Counted from the first letter of the stretch, positions 1-6,861 are shown. The stretch: 11,336 nt of DNA from Thermofilaceae archaeon (GCA_027017025.1 JALURH010000138.1:1-11336); one strand, 5' to 3'. Numbers and translations: made by a program. The notes: a model not told the origin generated them from the sequence alone.

Positions 1-62
1 CACGATTTTGGCTCCATTTCATTCTCTAATTTCTCTCTCCATGTTTTCCTCCTATACGGCAC
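1..62 (-). CDS. N-terminal fragment, possible MGMT-like DNA-binding protein
   Basis: Only the first 20 or so codons are inside the window. The minus strand is open from a GTG at 62-60, with an in-frame TAA two codons before it, and runs off the left edge. The peptide begins M-P-Y-R-R-K-T-W-R-E-K-L-E and continues with a charged stretch ending in EPKS. The KTWREKLE opening resembles, from memory, the N-terminus of archaeal and bacterial proteins carrying the DNA-binding domain of O6-methylguanine methyltransferase (MGMT family). That assignment is inference from very few residues. A TATA-like element lies about 45 nt upstream, giving a predicted leader of about 18 nt. A competing ATG at 42-40 has a perfect GGAGGA in front of it but hits a stop after seven codons, so the GTG frame is preferred. 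Confidence 0.45.
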   Translation of the reverse strand, partial: MPYRRKTWREKLENEMEPKS

Positions 63-100
63 AAATTAGATGCCCCTACCAGTATTGTCTACGAATTAAG

Positions 101-109
101 ATATAATAT
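101..109 (-). promoter_or_regulatory. TATA-like box for the leftmost minus-strand gene
   Basis: Read on the minus strand this is ATATTATAT. An archaeal start site about 25 nt downstream would fall near position 80, leaving a short leader before the GTG at 62. It is placed by spacing and AT composition only. Confidence 0.35.
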
Positions 110-216
110 GGATTTTCATGAAAAATTAGATACATGGGAAATTTATGTAACCTCTCACCTCTATGCTTATATTCTAAGAGAATAGGTAACTGTTTCTGTA
201 TATACTGGTAAGCAGA

Positions 217-227
217 TTTATATAAAA
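217..227 (+). promoter_or_regulatory. TATA box of the large surface-protein gene
   Basis: TTTATATAAAA lies about 50 nt before the ATG at 271. Initiation about 25 nt downstream (near 247) gives a leader of about 24 nt, enough to hold the AGGTG ribosome site at 261-265, which is 5 nt from the ATG and complementary to the archaeal 16S 3' end. Confidence 0.6.
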
Positions 228-270
228 CAGTTTAGCTATGAATTCTGCAGAATTTACATCAGGTGTTTAA

Positions 271-3021
271 ATGGAATTTAAACGCCGAGTATATCCCACA
301 TTTTTGTTCTTAACAATAACTATTTTATTAATACTCAACTGTCAATCAGTTATAGGCGATCCTGGACAAAAAATTGCTACTATAAAATGCTCTAAAGATG
401 CCTATATTTACTCAACTGGTGTACAATCCGGAACTAGTACTGCTTTATTTGTTGAATACCGGGCAAGTCCAGCTGTAAAGGCACATTCACTCCTGTATTT
501 TCCAATTAATAATTATGTCCCATCTGGGGCAAATATTATTTCAGCTAAACTTTATCTCTATAAGAGGGTATTTGACGACTTAGGGTCAGGTAAGAACTAT
601 AAGACGGTCTATGTCTACAGGGTAACGGAATACTGGACAGAAAACGACGTTACCTGGACAAAGCGTACAGCCACAAAATCCTGGACAACTGCTGGCGGAA
701 GCTATACGACAGAGGACGGCAAATGGTTTAACGTAAAAGCAGCAGATCCGTGGGGTCATGAATACGTTATCGATATAACCGATATAGTTAAGAAATGGTT
801 ATCTGGTACACCAAACTACGGGATAATCCTAGTTCCAGGTACAGTTTGGGATGGAAAAATAACGTTTCACTCAAGGGAATCTAGCAGCAACTATATACCT
901 AAAATTAAGGTCACATATGAGTACTATGTTGACCTAGCCGTTACACCTTCTTCACAAACAGTACCTCAGGGAGGTACAGTATCCTTCCAGCTCCAGATAA
1001 CTGCTGGCGGTAACGTTGGATCCGTTTCATTATCTTTAAGTGGTCTCCCCTCTGGAGCAACCTACAGTTTTATACCTATAAGTGGTACTCCCCCATTTAA
1101 TTCTATACTCAAGATACAGACTTCTTCATCAACACCCCCCGGCACCTATAACATAGTGGTGAAAGCGAAGGGTACTGACACGAGTGATACTGAAACAGTA
1201 AAGCTGGAAGTAACGTCTGCTGGAGACTTCTCTATAGATCTAGCTATGCAGTCAGTAACGGTAGCTCAGGGAGGTACTGTCGAGGTTTCTGTATTAACTA
1301 GTAGTTCTGGAGGTTTTAACCAACCGATAACATTATCTGCACTTAACTTACCAAGCGGGGTAACAGCTATATTTGATCCAAATCCAGTATCTCCCGGATC
1401 CACTGCTAAATTAACCCTAAAGGTTTCTTCTACAGTCCCACCAGGTACGTATGAAATTAAAATCAAAGGTGTAAGTGGGGATAAAACACATGATAGAACT
1501 CTAACGCTAAAAGTCGTACAGGTAGGTTTCTCCATAACCTTGATGCCTGCAGAGGTATCTGTCTACCAAGGTACATCGGTACACATAACCGTAACTATTG
1601 CTGGCATAGGGGGTTTCGCTGAGCAAGTGGAGCTAACAATTACGGATGCTCCATCAGGAGTTAATTGGCAATTTGCGCCAAAGAAGATTACACCTGGGTC
1701 AACTTCTACCCTCACCTTAGAGGTACCAGCGATCCTAGAGCCAGGTACATATGAAATTGTCGTTGAGGGGAGTGGAGATGGCATAGCCAACCATACAACA
1801 TTAACTCTCATAGTTAAGGAGCTAAAAATTAACCTTGAGGTTGCGCCCAATACATTAGAGATAGCTCAGGGAGATAGTGAGAGAATAACTATTTACTTGG
1901 AGGCTGAAGGAGCTCCTCCATCTCCCATAAAGCTATCGGCTACAGATATACCTTCAGGTGTTTCAGTAAAGTTTAGCTCTACTACAATAAATCCCGGGGA
2001 GGAGGTTAGTGTTGAGATAACCGTAGAATCAACTGCTACCCCAGGAGACTATATGATAACTATTCAGGGAGCTACCGATGATATAAAGGTTGTTAGCACC
2101 CTGAAACTTACTATCATAGAATCATTTGATTTCGATGTAAGTGTAAACCCAACTAGTGTTGAAATAACTCAGGGAGAATCCACCACCATAATAGTTACTG
2201 TCTCTAAACTAAAGGGTACTAGTAAAACCGTGAAGTTATCGCTCCTAGGTCTCCCATCCGAAGCTAGTTACTCATTTAATCCCCCAGAAGTTGTGCCGCC
2301 AGCTTCAAGCACCCTGGAAATAGATACTGGATCGGCTAAGGGAGAATACATACTAGTTGTGGTAGCTAGGAGCGATAGTATCGAGAAAACAGCTAGGGTA
2401 ACCCTCAAGATAAAGGAGAAAAAGTGTTTCATAGCTACAGCAACCTACGGCTCCGAGCTTAGCGATGAAGTTAATGTTCTACGTAGATTTAGAGATGAAA
2501 TCGTCCTCTCAACATATAGTGGTAGAAGATTCTACGCTGTATTTAACGTATTCTATTACTCGTGGAGCCCATATGTAGCTAAAACTATTTCCAGTAACGA
2601 GTTTTTAAGATCCTTTTTCAGGGTACTTCTGTATCCGCTAATATATTCCTTAAATATAGCTACTACTGTAGCAGGTCCTTTGATAGCTTTAAGCCCAGAG
2701 CTAGCTGTATATGTTGCTGGAACATTAGCATCAATCTTTATAGGGCTAGTTTACTTCACCCCATTAACTATATTAATTACTATACTCTTAGGCTTCAAGA
2801 TAGACTTTGGGGCTATACGTCTACTCCTAGCTACACTAGTGGGAACCATAGGGCTATGTATATTATCCCTTGTATTTAAGCTTGATATGTTACTTTCAGC
2901 ATCAACCTTCCTCTATGTAGTGATTACAGCTATATCTACAGCAACCTTGGTCGCTAAGCGTCTCCAAAACCCATTTAGGGCTTTAGCTAATAGGATCCTG
3001 GTAGTGTCTAGACTAAACTAA
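271..3021 (+). CDS. Secreted multidomain surface protein: DNRLRE/CBM96-like domain, five Ig-like repeats, CFI box, membrane tail
   Basis: Residues 1-29 form a signal peptide: basic KRR, a hydrophobic core, then V-I-G before D30. Residues about 36-217 match a DNRLRE (disaggregatase-related, CBM96-like) beta-sandwich, with the typical pattern of a SLLYF strand, SAKLYLY, a W-T-E-N-D-V-T-W motif, a DITDIVKKWLSG segment and NYGIIL. Five repeats of about 100 residues start near 221, 319, 420, 518 and 619. Each has a polar 'V-x-Q-G' strand, an 'LPSGV..F.P' turn and a 'PPGTYEI' strand, as in Ig-like domains of archaeal surface proteins. C719 opens a CFI box (C-F-I-A-T-A-T-Y-G-S, then LRRFRDE and GRRFYAVFNVFYYSWSP). 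About four hydrophobic helices follow, from 785 to 897. The protein is expected to be exported and anchored by its C-terminus, with the repeats as a stalk. Carbohydrate binding by the first domain is inference. It has its own promoter and AGGTG ribosome site. Confidence 0.9.
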   Translation: MEFKRRVYPTFLFLTITILLILNCQSVIGDPGQKIATIKCSKDAYIYSTGVQSGTSTALFVEYRASPAVKAHSLLYFPINNYVPSGANIISAKLYLYKRVFDDLGSGKNYKTVYVYRVTEYWTENDVTWTKRTATKSWTTAGGSYTTEDGKWFNVKAADPWGHEYVIDITDIVKKWLSGTPNYGIILVPGTVWDGKITFHSRESSSNYIPKIKVTYEYYVDLAVTPSSQTVPQGGTVSFQLQITAGGNVGSVSLSLSGLPSGATYSFIPISGTPPFNSILKIQTSSSTPPGTYNIVVKAKGTDTSDTETVKLEVTSAGDFSIDLAMQSVTVAQGGTVEVSVLTSSSGGFNQPITLSALNLPSGVTAIFDPNPVSPGSTAKLTLKVSSTVPPGTYEIKIKGVSGDKTHDRTLTLKVVQVGFSITLMPAEVSVYQGTSVHITVTIAGIGGFAEQVELTITDAPSGVNWQFAPKKITPGSTSTLTLEVPAILEPGTYEIVVEGSGDGIANHTTLTLIVKELKINLEVAPNTLEIAQGDSERITIYLEAEGAPPSPIKLSATDIPSGVSVKFSSTTINPGEEVSVEITVESTATPGDYMITIQGATDDIKVVSTLKLTIIESFDFDVSVNPTSVEITQGESTTIIVTVSKLKGTSKTVKLSLLGLPSEASYSFNPPEVVPPASSTLEIDTGSAKGEYILVVVARSDSIEKTARVTLKIKEKKCFIATATYGSELSDEVNVLRRFRDEIVLSTYSGRRFYAVFNVFYYSWSPYVAKTISSNEFLRSFFRVLLYPLIYSLNIATTVAGPLIALSPELAVYVAGTLASIFIGLVYFTPLTILITILLGFKIDFGAIRLLLATLVGTIGLCILSLVFKLDMLLSASTFLYVVITAISTATLVAKRLQNPFRALANRILVVSRLN
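931..2410 (+). repeat. Five coding Ig-like repeats of about 100 codons
   Basis: The protein-level repeats begin near residues 221, 319, 420, 518 and 619. DNA similarity survives at the 'QGG' turn, where CAGGGAG recurs near 967, 1267, 1867 and 2170. The repeats are diverged rather than recent identical copies. Confidence 0.75.
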
Positions 3022-3040
3022 ATTTTTCTTTCTTTTATTA
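3022..3040 (+). terminator. T-rich terminator after the surface-protein gene
   Basis: A pyrimidine stretch with three T-runs follows immediately after the TAA at 3019-3021, as expected for oligo-T termination in archaea. The converging MFS gene ends 24 nt further on. Confidence 0.55.
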
Positions 3041-3064
3041 AGACTTTTGGTTATCTAAACTAGC

Positions 3065-4222
3065 TTAGCTACTGACTGTTCTGGGCTTAGAGTCTGAAGG
3101 TATATATTTCCATGCCAGGATTGAGCCAAGAGCCGATATTATAGCTGATAACAAGAATAGTGTTCTTGGCTCATACATATCCGCTATGAAACCCCCTATA
3201 GTCCCTAGAGCTAAGGAATAAATTGATGAGATAATCCCTAGGAAGCTGAAGAACGTTGCTCGATCCGTATAGTCGCTTGCATCGAAAAGCGCTTTTTCGT
3301 AAGCTACCCAGTACGCTGCTCCTATAGGTACTACGTATACTATGGCGAACGTAAGTGGGTCATTACTTAGCATGTACCCAATGTTTAGGAGAGTCCACCC
3401 TATCGTTGCGTAAAGTATATTGAATTTAGCCCCATACTTGTCGGCTAATACCCCGTATATCGCTGAGGTACCTGATAAGAGAACAGTTATACTTACAACA
3501 AGTGCCCAGAGAGAGGGTGATCCATTAAGGTACTCCGTGAAGTATACGGCATGTATACTACCCGTTATGGTACCAATACTCATTAGATAAAGGTGTAGCA
3601 GGAAGTATTTCTTGAATACTGGAGGCATTTTTGGTGGAATAAAGATATCCTTTATCCTAAAACTTTTCCTTTCCTCTGGCTCTTCATCTATAGCTAGTAC
3701 GATTAATAAGGGAACTACCGTTGTAAAGGATATTAACTCTAGTGCTGTCCTGATACCATATCTCTCATATACGTAGCCAGATAACATGTTTCCAGCGAAG
3801 CTACCCGCTATACCTAGAGTCTTATAGGAGCCGAGAACACTTCCCCTCTTCTCCCTAAACTTCTTAGCTAGTAACGCAGAGAACGTTGAGCCTCCTGCAC
3901 TACCAACTACACTACCTGCAAGTCTGATGAGAAAAAGCTGATATATATTCCCCACGTGTGCTGTCAGATACGTTGTCACTATACCAGCTGTATACGCCAT
4001 TATGATGAATGGTTTTCTCCTACCATAGGAGTCAGATAGTCTAGCCCATATTATTGCGAAGATGGATGAAATAAACGCAGACGAGTACTGAACCATATTG
4101 AGTAGGATGAAGCTTCCAGCCAGCGAATAGTAGAATAGGGGCATAAAGGGGCTTACAAGGCTCCATCTAAAGCTTTCGATAAAGTTATTCATTAGTAGGA
4201 GTTTATGTGAGTCCTTTTTCAC
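3065..4222 (-). CDS. Major facilitator superfamily (MFS) transporter
   Basis: This 385-residue protein has about 12 hydrophobic helices in two halves. The MFS motif A loop appears between helices 2 and 3 (R61-L-S-D-S-Y-G-R-R-K70) and again in the second half (G257-V-L-A-D-K-Y-G-A-K266). The charged segment around residues 178-200 is the central cytoplasmic loop. It should be a secondary transporter or exporter in the cytoplasmic membrane. The sequence gives no substrate; the two well-kept motif A copies are typical of drug and metabolite efflux families. The start is GTG at 4222-4220, with GGAGGG (complement of 4228-4233) 5 nt upstream. The gene converges on the surface-protein gene and is divergent from the flavin-reductase gene, so it is probably transcribed alone. 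Confidence 0.9.
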   Translation of the reverse strand: MKKDSHKLLLMNNFIESFRWSLVSPFMPLFYYSLAGSFILLNMVQYSSAFISSIFAIIWARLSDSYGRRKPFIIMAYTAGIVTTYLTAHVGNIYQLFLIRLAGSVVGSAGGSTFSALLAKKFREKRGSVLGSYKTLGIAGSFAGNMLSGYVYERYGIRTALELISFTTVVPLLIVLAIDEEPEERKSFRIKDIFIPPKMPPVFKKYFLLHLYLMSIGTITGSIHAVYFTEYLNGSPSLWALVVSITVLLSGTSAIYGVLADKYGAKFNILYATIGWTLLNIGYMLSNDPLTFAIVYVVPIGAAYWVAYEKALFDASDYTDRATFFSFLGIISSIYSLALGTIGGFIADMYEPRTLFLLSAIISALGSILAWKYIPSDSKPRTVSS

Positions 4223-4227
4223 CTCAA

Positions 4228-4267
4228 CCCTCCAACTAACTCGGTTTAGTCAGGAGTATAAATATTT
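4228..4267 (-). promoter_or_regulatory. Promoter and ribosome site of the MFS transporter gene
   Basis: Read on the minus strand, AAATATTTATAC (complement of 4256-4267) is a TATA box placing initiation near 4236. The very short leader contains GGAGGG (complement of 4228-4233) 5 nt from the GTG start, which is what decides that start. Confidence 0.55.
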
Positions 4268-4305
4268 TTCCATTACTAGTCAAAGCACCCTTTTTAACCG
4301 ATTTT

Positions 4306-4340
4306 TTATTAACTAGTTTTATTAATAAGTGGTTTATACT
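4306..4340 (+). promoter_or_regulatory. AT-rich inverted repeat followed by a TATA-like box
   Basis: TTATTAA (4306-4312) and TTAATAA (4322-4328) form an inverted repeat with a 9-nt spacer. It is followed by GTG and TTTATACT (4333-4340), a possible TATA box for the flavin-reductase gene with a leader of about 75 nt. The same layout recurs at 11047-11086. A second TATA candidate, AAAATATATCTATA at 4373-4386, would give a leader of about 34 nt. Which one is used cannot be decided by reading. Confidence 0.35.
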
Positions 4341-4397
4341 ACCATAAATATGCTTTAACATAAACGAGAAGCAAAATATATCTATAGAGATAACTCT

Positions 4398-4431
4398 TAC
4401 GGAGTATTCTTATTATCTCCCTACGGAATAT
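4398..4431 (+). repeat. Near-perfect 10-bp direct repeat in the flavin-reductase leader
   Basis: TACGGAGTAT (4398-4407) and TACGGAATAT (4422-4431) differ at one base and are 24 nt apart. The second copy ends 8 nt before the ATG. The repeat could bind a regulator, but it is short and lies in AT-rich DNA. Confidence 0.3.
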
Positions 4432-4438
4432 AATATAT

Positions 4439-4945
4439 ATGACTAAAAAGAGAATAGATACTTTATCAGCTCTAGATTACATACCTCATCCTCTCGTTAT
4501 AGTTACTGCAGGCGATCCAGAGAATCCGAATGAGAGAGGAGGTATGACTGCTGCATGGGTTTCAAGGATCTCCTGGAATCCTCCCCTTGTAATGGTAGCT
4601 ATTGCACCCTCTCGGCATACCCTGAAGCTTATAAGGAAGCAGGGTAGCTTCGCATTGAATATTGTTAGTAAAGCGCTAGAAAACGCTGCATATAGTGTTT
4701 TCGGCATGCTTTCGGGGAAAAATGTCGATAAGTTTTCTGCAGCAAAGGTTACCGTTAAACCGGCAGAAAGGATAAAAGCTCCTGTAATAGCTGAGGCACC
4801 AGTAGTTATTGAGTGCGAGAAAATAGATGAAGTAAAAGCTGGAGACCATATTATGATTATCGGGGAGGTGGTAAATGCATATATTAATAGTGATGATACA
4901 CCACTGGTGTTCTATCAGTCAAGATCTGGGGAACTTAATGTCTAG
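4439..4945 (+). CDS. Flavin reductase-like FMN-binding split-barrel protein
   Basis: This 168-residue protein fits the flavin reductase-like domain (FMN-binding split barrel) along its whole length. Landmarks are the opening P-H-P-L-V-I-V-T at 16-23, G-M-T-A-A-W-V at 35-41, NPPLVMVAIAPSRHT at 47-61, F-A-L-N-I-V at 71-76, S-G-K-N-V-D-K-F at 92-99 and G-D-H-I-M-I-I-G-E-V at 135-144. Such proteins bind FMN in the cytoplasm and reduce it, or use it as a cofactor, with NAD(P)H. The physiological partner cannot be read from the sequence. The ATG at 4439 is the only start giving the family's usual N-terminus. No good ribosome site precedes it. Its TAG overlaps the stop codon of the converging winged-helix gene within one CTAG. 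Confidence 0.88.
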   Translation: MTKKRIDTLSALDYIPHPLVIVTAGDPENPNERGGMTAAWVSRISWNPPLVMVAIAPSRHTLKLIRKQGSFALNIVSKALENAAYSVFGMLSGKNVDKFSAAKVTVKPAERIKAPVIAEAPVVIECEKIDEVKAGDHIMIIGEVVNAYINSDDTPLVFYQSRSGELNV

Positions 4946-5238
4946 TCCTTTATTGGGGAAGCTCTCCATGCCTTACCTCCGACTATTTTCTTCAACCTTC
5001 CGTATAATTCAAGATACATGTACCCCTTTGCTGTAACCGTATATGTAACTCTCCCTTCTTCGGAATATTCCTTTATGAGGCCTTTTTCAGCCATTTCCTT
5101 AAGTATTTTCTTCGCTCTGTCTACTGGTAGGTTAGAGTATCTAGCTATCTGCGTTATCCTACTACTACCAGCTCTTGTCAGAAAATTTAGGATATCAGCA
5201 TATACGTCGTAGAATGTTCTCCTTACATACCTACCCAT
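4942..5238 (-). CDS. Small winged-helix transcriptional regulator (HTH_45-like)
   Basis: The protein has 98 residues from the ATG at 5238. After a basic start (MGRYVRRTFYD) and the helix VYADILNFL, a helix-turn-helix runs through SSRITQIARYSNLP and VDRAKKILKEMAEKGLI. A wing strand pair follows (IKEYSEEGRVTYTVTAKG) and then a terminal helix (YLELYGRLKKIV). This pattern is common in small winged-helix regulators of Thermoproteota (HTH_45 type). An upstream GTG at 5247 would add three residues, but the TATA box at 5261-5267 predicts transcription starting at about 5239, so the ATG on a leaderless message is preferred. The gene is divergent from the solenoid gene and separated from it by about 100 nt containing TGTGAT elements, so it may control both. 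It converges with the flavin-reductase gene, with overlapping stops. Confidence 0.85.
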   Translation of the reverse strand: MGRYVRRTFYDVYADILNFLTRAGSSRITQIARYSNLPVDRAKKILKEMAEKGLIKEYSEEGRVTYTVTAKGYMYLELYGRLKKIVGGKAWRASPIKD

Positions 5239-5260
5239 TAGGAGCACAATCCAGTTCTAC

Positions 5261-5267
5261 TTTATAA
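5261..5267 (-). promoter_or_regulatory. TATA box of the winged-helix gene
   Basis: TTATAAA on the minus strand is centred about 26 nt before the ATG at 5238. This supports a leaderless transcript and that start over the GTG at 5247. Confidence 0.55.
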
Positions 5268-5273
5268 GGATTA

Positions 5274-5331
5274 ATCACAATCTGTGATCTCTAAATGTGA
5301 GCCACACATATATGTATAATTAGCCTGTGAT
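5274..5331. promoter_or_regulatory. Cluster of TGTGAT half-sites, candidate operator
   Basis: ATCACA (5274-5279) and TGTGAT (5283-5288) form a perfect inverted repeat with a 3-nt spacer. ATGTG (5295-5299) and CACAT (5305-5309) form a second inverted repeat with a 5-nt spacer. Another TGTGAT lies at 5326-5331, just before the GTG start of the solenoid gene. These elements fill the space between two divergent TATA boxes, where a repressor such as the adjacent winged-helix protein could act on both genes. Confidence 0.5.
5307..5320 (+). promoter_or_regulatory. TATA region of the solenoid gene
   Basis: CATATATGTATAAT is centred about 24 nt before the GTG at 5337, predicting a leaderless message that starts at or next to the GTG. 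Confidence 0.55.
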
Positions 5332-5336
5332 ACCTG

Positions 5337-6542
5337 GTGAAGACTTTGGGGGGTAAAGAGATAATAGTTGGAGTAGTGGAGGGAGATCTAAAGCTTGAAG
5401 ATGGGGCAATTGTTAAAGCCAGGGAAGATAAGATAGTAGTAAAGGGTAGAGTTCTCTGCCGAGGAGACATTATTTTTACTAATGCTCTAGAAGCCGATTC
5501 TCTACGTGGAGAGGGTGGAGATATTGAGGTAGAAGGAGACCTGGTAGTGAGGAGGAATATTAGAATCAGGGATGGAAGTCTCTACGCTAGCGGGAGGGTA
5601 GAGGCTAAAGATATTGACGTAGGGGGTAGGCTAGTTGCTAAAGGGTATGTGAAGGCTGAGGATATATCAGTCGGTGGTACAGTAGAAGCCGAGAAGCTAG
5701 AGACCATTAACGTTAGTGTGGGGGGTGTTCTCAGAGTACTCGGGGAGCTGAAGGCAGATAATATTAGTGTAGGTGGGAGTGTGAGAGGGGGAAATATAGT
5801 AGCTAAAAGAATTAGTGTTGGTGGAACATTAGATGCACAGAACATTTCTGTTGAAAATTCCCTTAGTGTAGGGGGGAGTTTTAAGGCTAGAGGTAATGTG
5901 AAAATAGGTTTTCTGGATGTAGGGGGAGCAGTACATATCGGTGGAGGAGAAATCAGGGGAATAGATATTGGGGGGACGCTAACAGTGGATGGAGATCTTC
6001 GGGTGGGAGAAATAGATATAGGTGGGGTTCTCCGCTCCAGGGGGAACCTGGAGGCTGAGGAAATTGATGTTGGAGGTATGGTCGAGGTAGATAAGAAACT
6101 AAAGGTGTATAACAGAGTTGATGTCGGCGGCACCATCAAGGTGGGGGATATATTTGAGGCATCCATAGTTAGTGTTGGAGGAGGTATTGATGCCAGAAAA
6201 GTGAAAGCTAAGAAAATAGAAGCAAACTATATTGCTGCGGAGGAGGGAATATGGGCTGATTCTATAGATATAGGGGATAGGGGGAGGGTTAAAGGCAAGG
6301 TTGTTGCTGGAATAGTGTATCTAGGTGATAGAGTAGTAGCGGAAGATATCTACGCTAAGGATCTAGAGACTGGAGATAGATGTAGGCTAGGGAATATCTA
6401 TGCATACCGTGTGAGGCTCGGAGATAAGTGTATTGTATCTGGGGAGATTAAGTATGTAGAAGAGTTGGAGCTAGGAGAAAACATCCGTATCTCGAAGGAG
6501 CCCGAAAAGGTTTCTGAAATAAATTTTCCGGAGTATAATTAA
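5337..6542 (+). CDS. Bactofilin-like beta-solenoid (polymer-forming) protein
   Basis: This 401-residue protein is built almost entirely from short repeats. Twelve [DS]-[VI]-G-G turns occur between residues 94 and 282, spaced 16-18 residues apart. A further run of G-[DE] turns at 313, 330, 346, 362 and 380 keeps the same spacing, after one degenerate rung near 297. Hydrophobic and small residues alternate between turns. This is the signature of a right-handed beta-helix of the bactofilin (polymer-forming cytoskeletal) type. It has no signal peptide and no membrane helix, so it is expected to be cytoplasmic and may self-assemble. Two cysteines (C349, C365) sit in equivalent places on consecutive late rungs. 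GTG 5337 is the only usable start because an in-frame TGA lies two codons upstream. Bacterial bactofilins form scaffolds; any such role here is inference. It is probably much longer than a typical bactofilin core. Confidence 0.8.
   Translation: MKTLGGKEIIVGVVEGDLKLEDGAIVKAREDKIVVKGRVLCRGDIIFTNALEADSLRGEGGDIEVEGDLVVRRNIRIRDGSLYASGRVEAKDIDVGGRLVAKGYVKAEDISVGGTVEAEKLETINVSVGGVLRVLGELKADNISVGGSVRGGNIVAKRISVGGTLDAQNISVENSLSVGGSFKARGNVKIGFLDVGGAVHIGGGEIRGIDIGGTLTVDGDLRVGEIDIGGVLRSRGNLEAEEIDVGGMVEVDKKLKVYNRVDVGGTIKVGDIFEASIVSVGGGIDARKVKAKKIEANYIAAEEGIWADSIDIGDRGRVKGKVVAGIVYLGDRVVAEDIYAKDLETGDRCRLGNIYAYRVRLGDKCIVSGEIKYVEELELGENIRISKEPEKVSEINFPEYN
5616..6182 (+). repeat. Twelve coding repeats of 16-18 codons with [DS][VI]GG
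   Basis: The spacings between successive [DS]-[VI]-G-G motifs are 17, 16, 17, 16, 17, 17, 16, 17, 17, 18 and 17 codons. The DNA repeats only loosely (for example ATTAGTGTTGGTGG-like words), so the copies are old or kept by protein structure rather than recently duplicated. Confidence 0.85.
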
Positions 6543-6562
6543 CACCTTCTTTAGCTTTTATT
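6543..6562 (+). terminator. Pyrimidine-rich end of the solenoid transcript
   Basis: A pyrimidine-rich run with a T4 tract follows directly after the TAA. It is a plausible but weak archaeal terminator just upstream of the next promoter. Confidence 0.3.
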
Positions 6563-6571
6563 GGCAGATAA

Positions 6572-6580
6572 TTTTTATAT
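6572..6580 (+). promoter_or_regulatory. TATA box of the toxin-antitoxin operon
   Basis: TTTTTATAT is centred about 27 nt before the GTG/ATG pair at 6604/6607, consistent with a leaderless operon message. Confidence 0.5.
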
Positions 6581-6603
6581 TCCAGGTATAGATATTTTTC
6601 CAG

Positions 6604-6861
6604 GTGATGTTTCTGAGTCAGGTTATTGTCTCAAAGGTGGGTAAGAAAGGCGCTATATATCTACCTAAGCGTATTGTAGAGCAACTAGGTATAGATGAGG
6701 GAGATAGAGTTTTAATGAAAGTTGAGGGTAATAAGTTGATTCTAGAATTTATACCTGATCCCCTCTCCCTAGCTCTCAAGGTAAAGAAATGGGCAAAAAC
6801 CACGGTTAAGGAGTTCGAGAAGGAATCCGAGGAGGAGCAGAGTGAGCTCTATGGTCCTTAA
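6604..6861 (+). CDS. AbrB/MazE-type antitoxin (VapB-like)
   Basis: Residues about 6-50 form a SpoVT/AbrB swapped-hairpin DNA-binding domain, with the pattern V-S-K-V-G-K-K-G-A-I-Y-L-P-K, then LGIDEGDRVLMKVEG and a strand KLILEF. The remaining tail to residue 85 is charged and helical, ending in an acidic stretch, and probably wraps the toxin. The protein should neutralise the downstream PIN-domain nuclease and repress their shared promoter, as in other AbrB/PIN pairs. The start is either the GTG at 6604 or the ATG at 6607, which differ by one residue. The predicted transcription start near 6602 allows both. The last 20 nt overlap the toxin gene, and the toxin's ribosome site (GGAGG, 6831-6835) lies inside this gene, so the two are translationally coupled. 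Confidence 0.87.
   Translation: MMFLSQVIVSKVGKKGAIYLPKRIVEQLGIDEGDRVLMKVEGNKLILEFIPDPLSLALKVKKWAKTTVKEFEKESEEEQSELYGP

Noticed and set aside
40..54. GGAGGA followed by ATG on the minus strand near the left edge
   Set aside because: The frame stops after seven codons; the neighbouring GTG frame stays open and reads like a real N-terminus.
1266..1850. Two minus-strand frames within the surface-protein gene
   Set aside because: Both lie opposite the Ig-like repeats and mirror each other because the coding strand repeats; no family features or promoters.
5582..6166. Long minus-strand frame opposite the solenoid gene, rich in Pro, Ser and Thr
   Set aside because: It is the complement of the repetitive Gly/Val codons; its composition is an artefact of the repeat and it has no start signals.
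5616..6182. Regularly spaced repeats that might suggest a CRISPR array
   Set aside because: The spacing is 48-54 nt in codon steps, the units are diverged, and they lie inside an open frame encoding a beta-solenoid.
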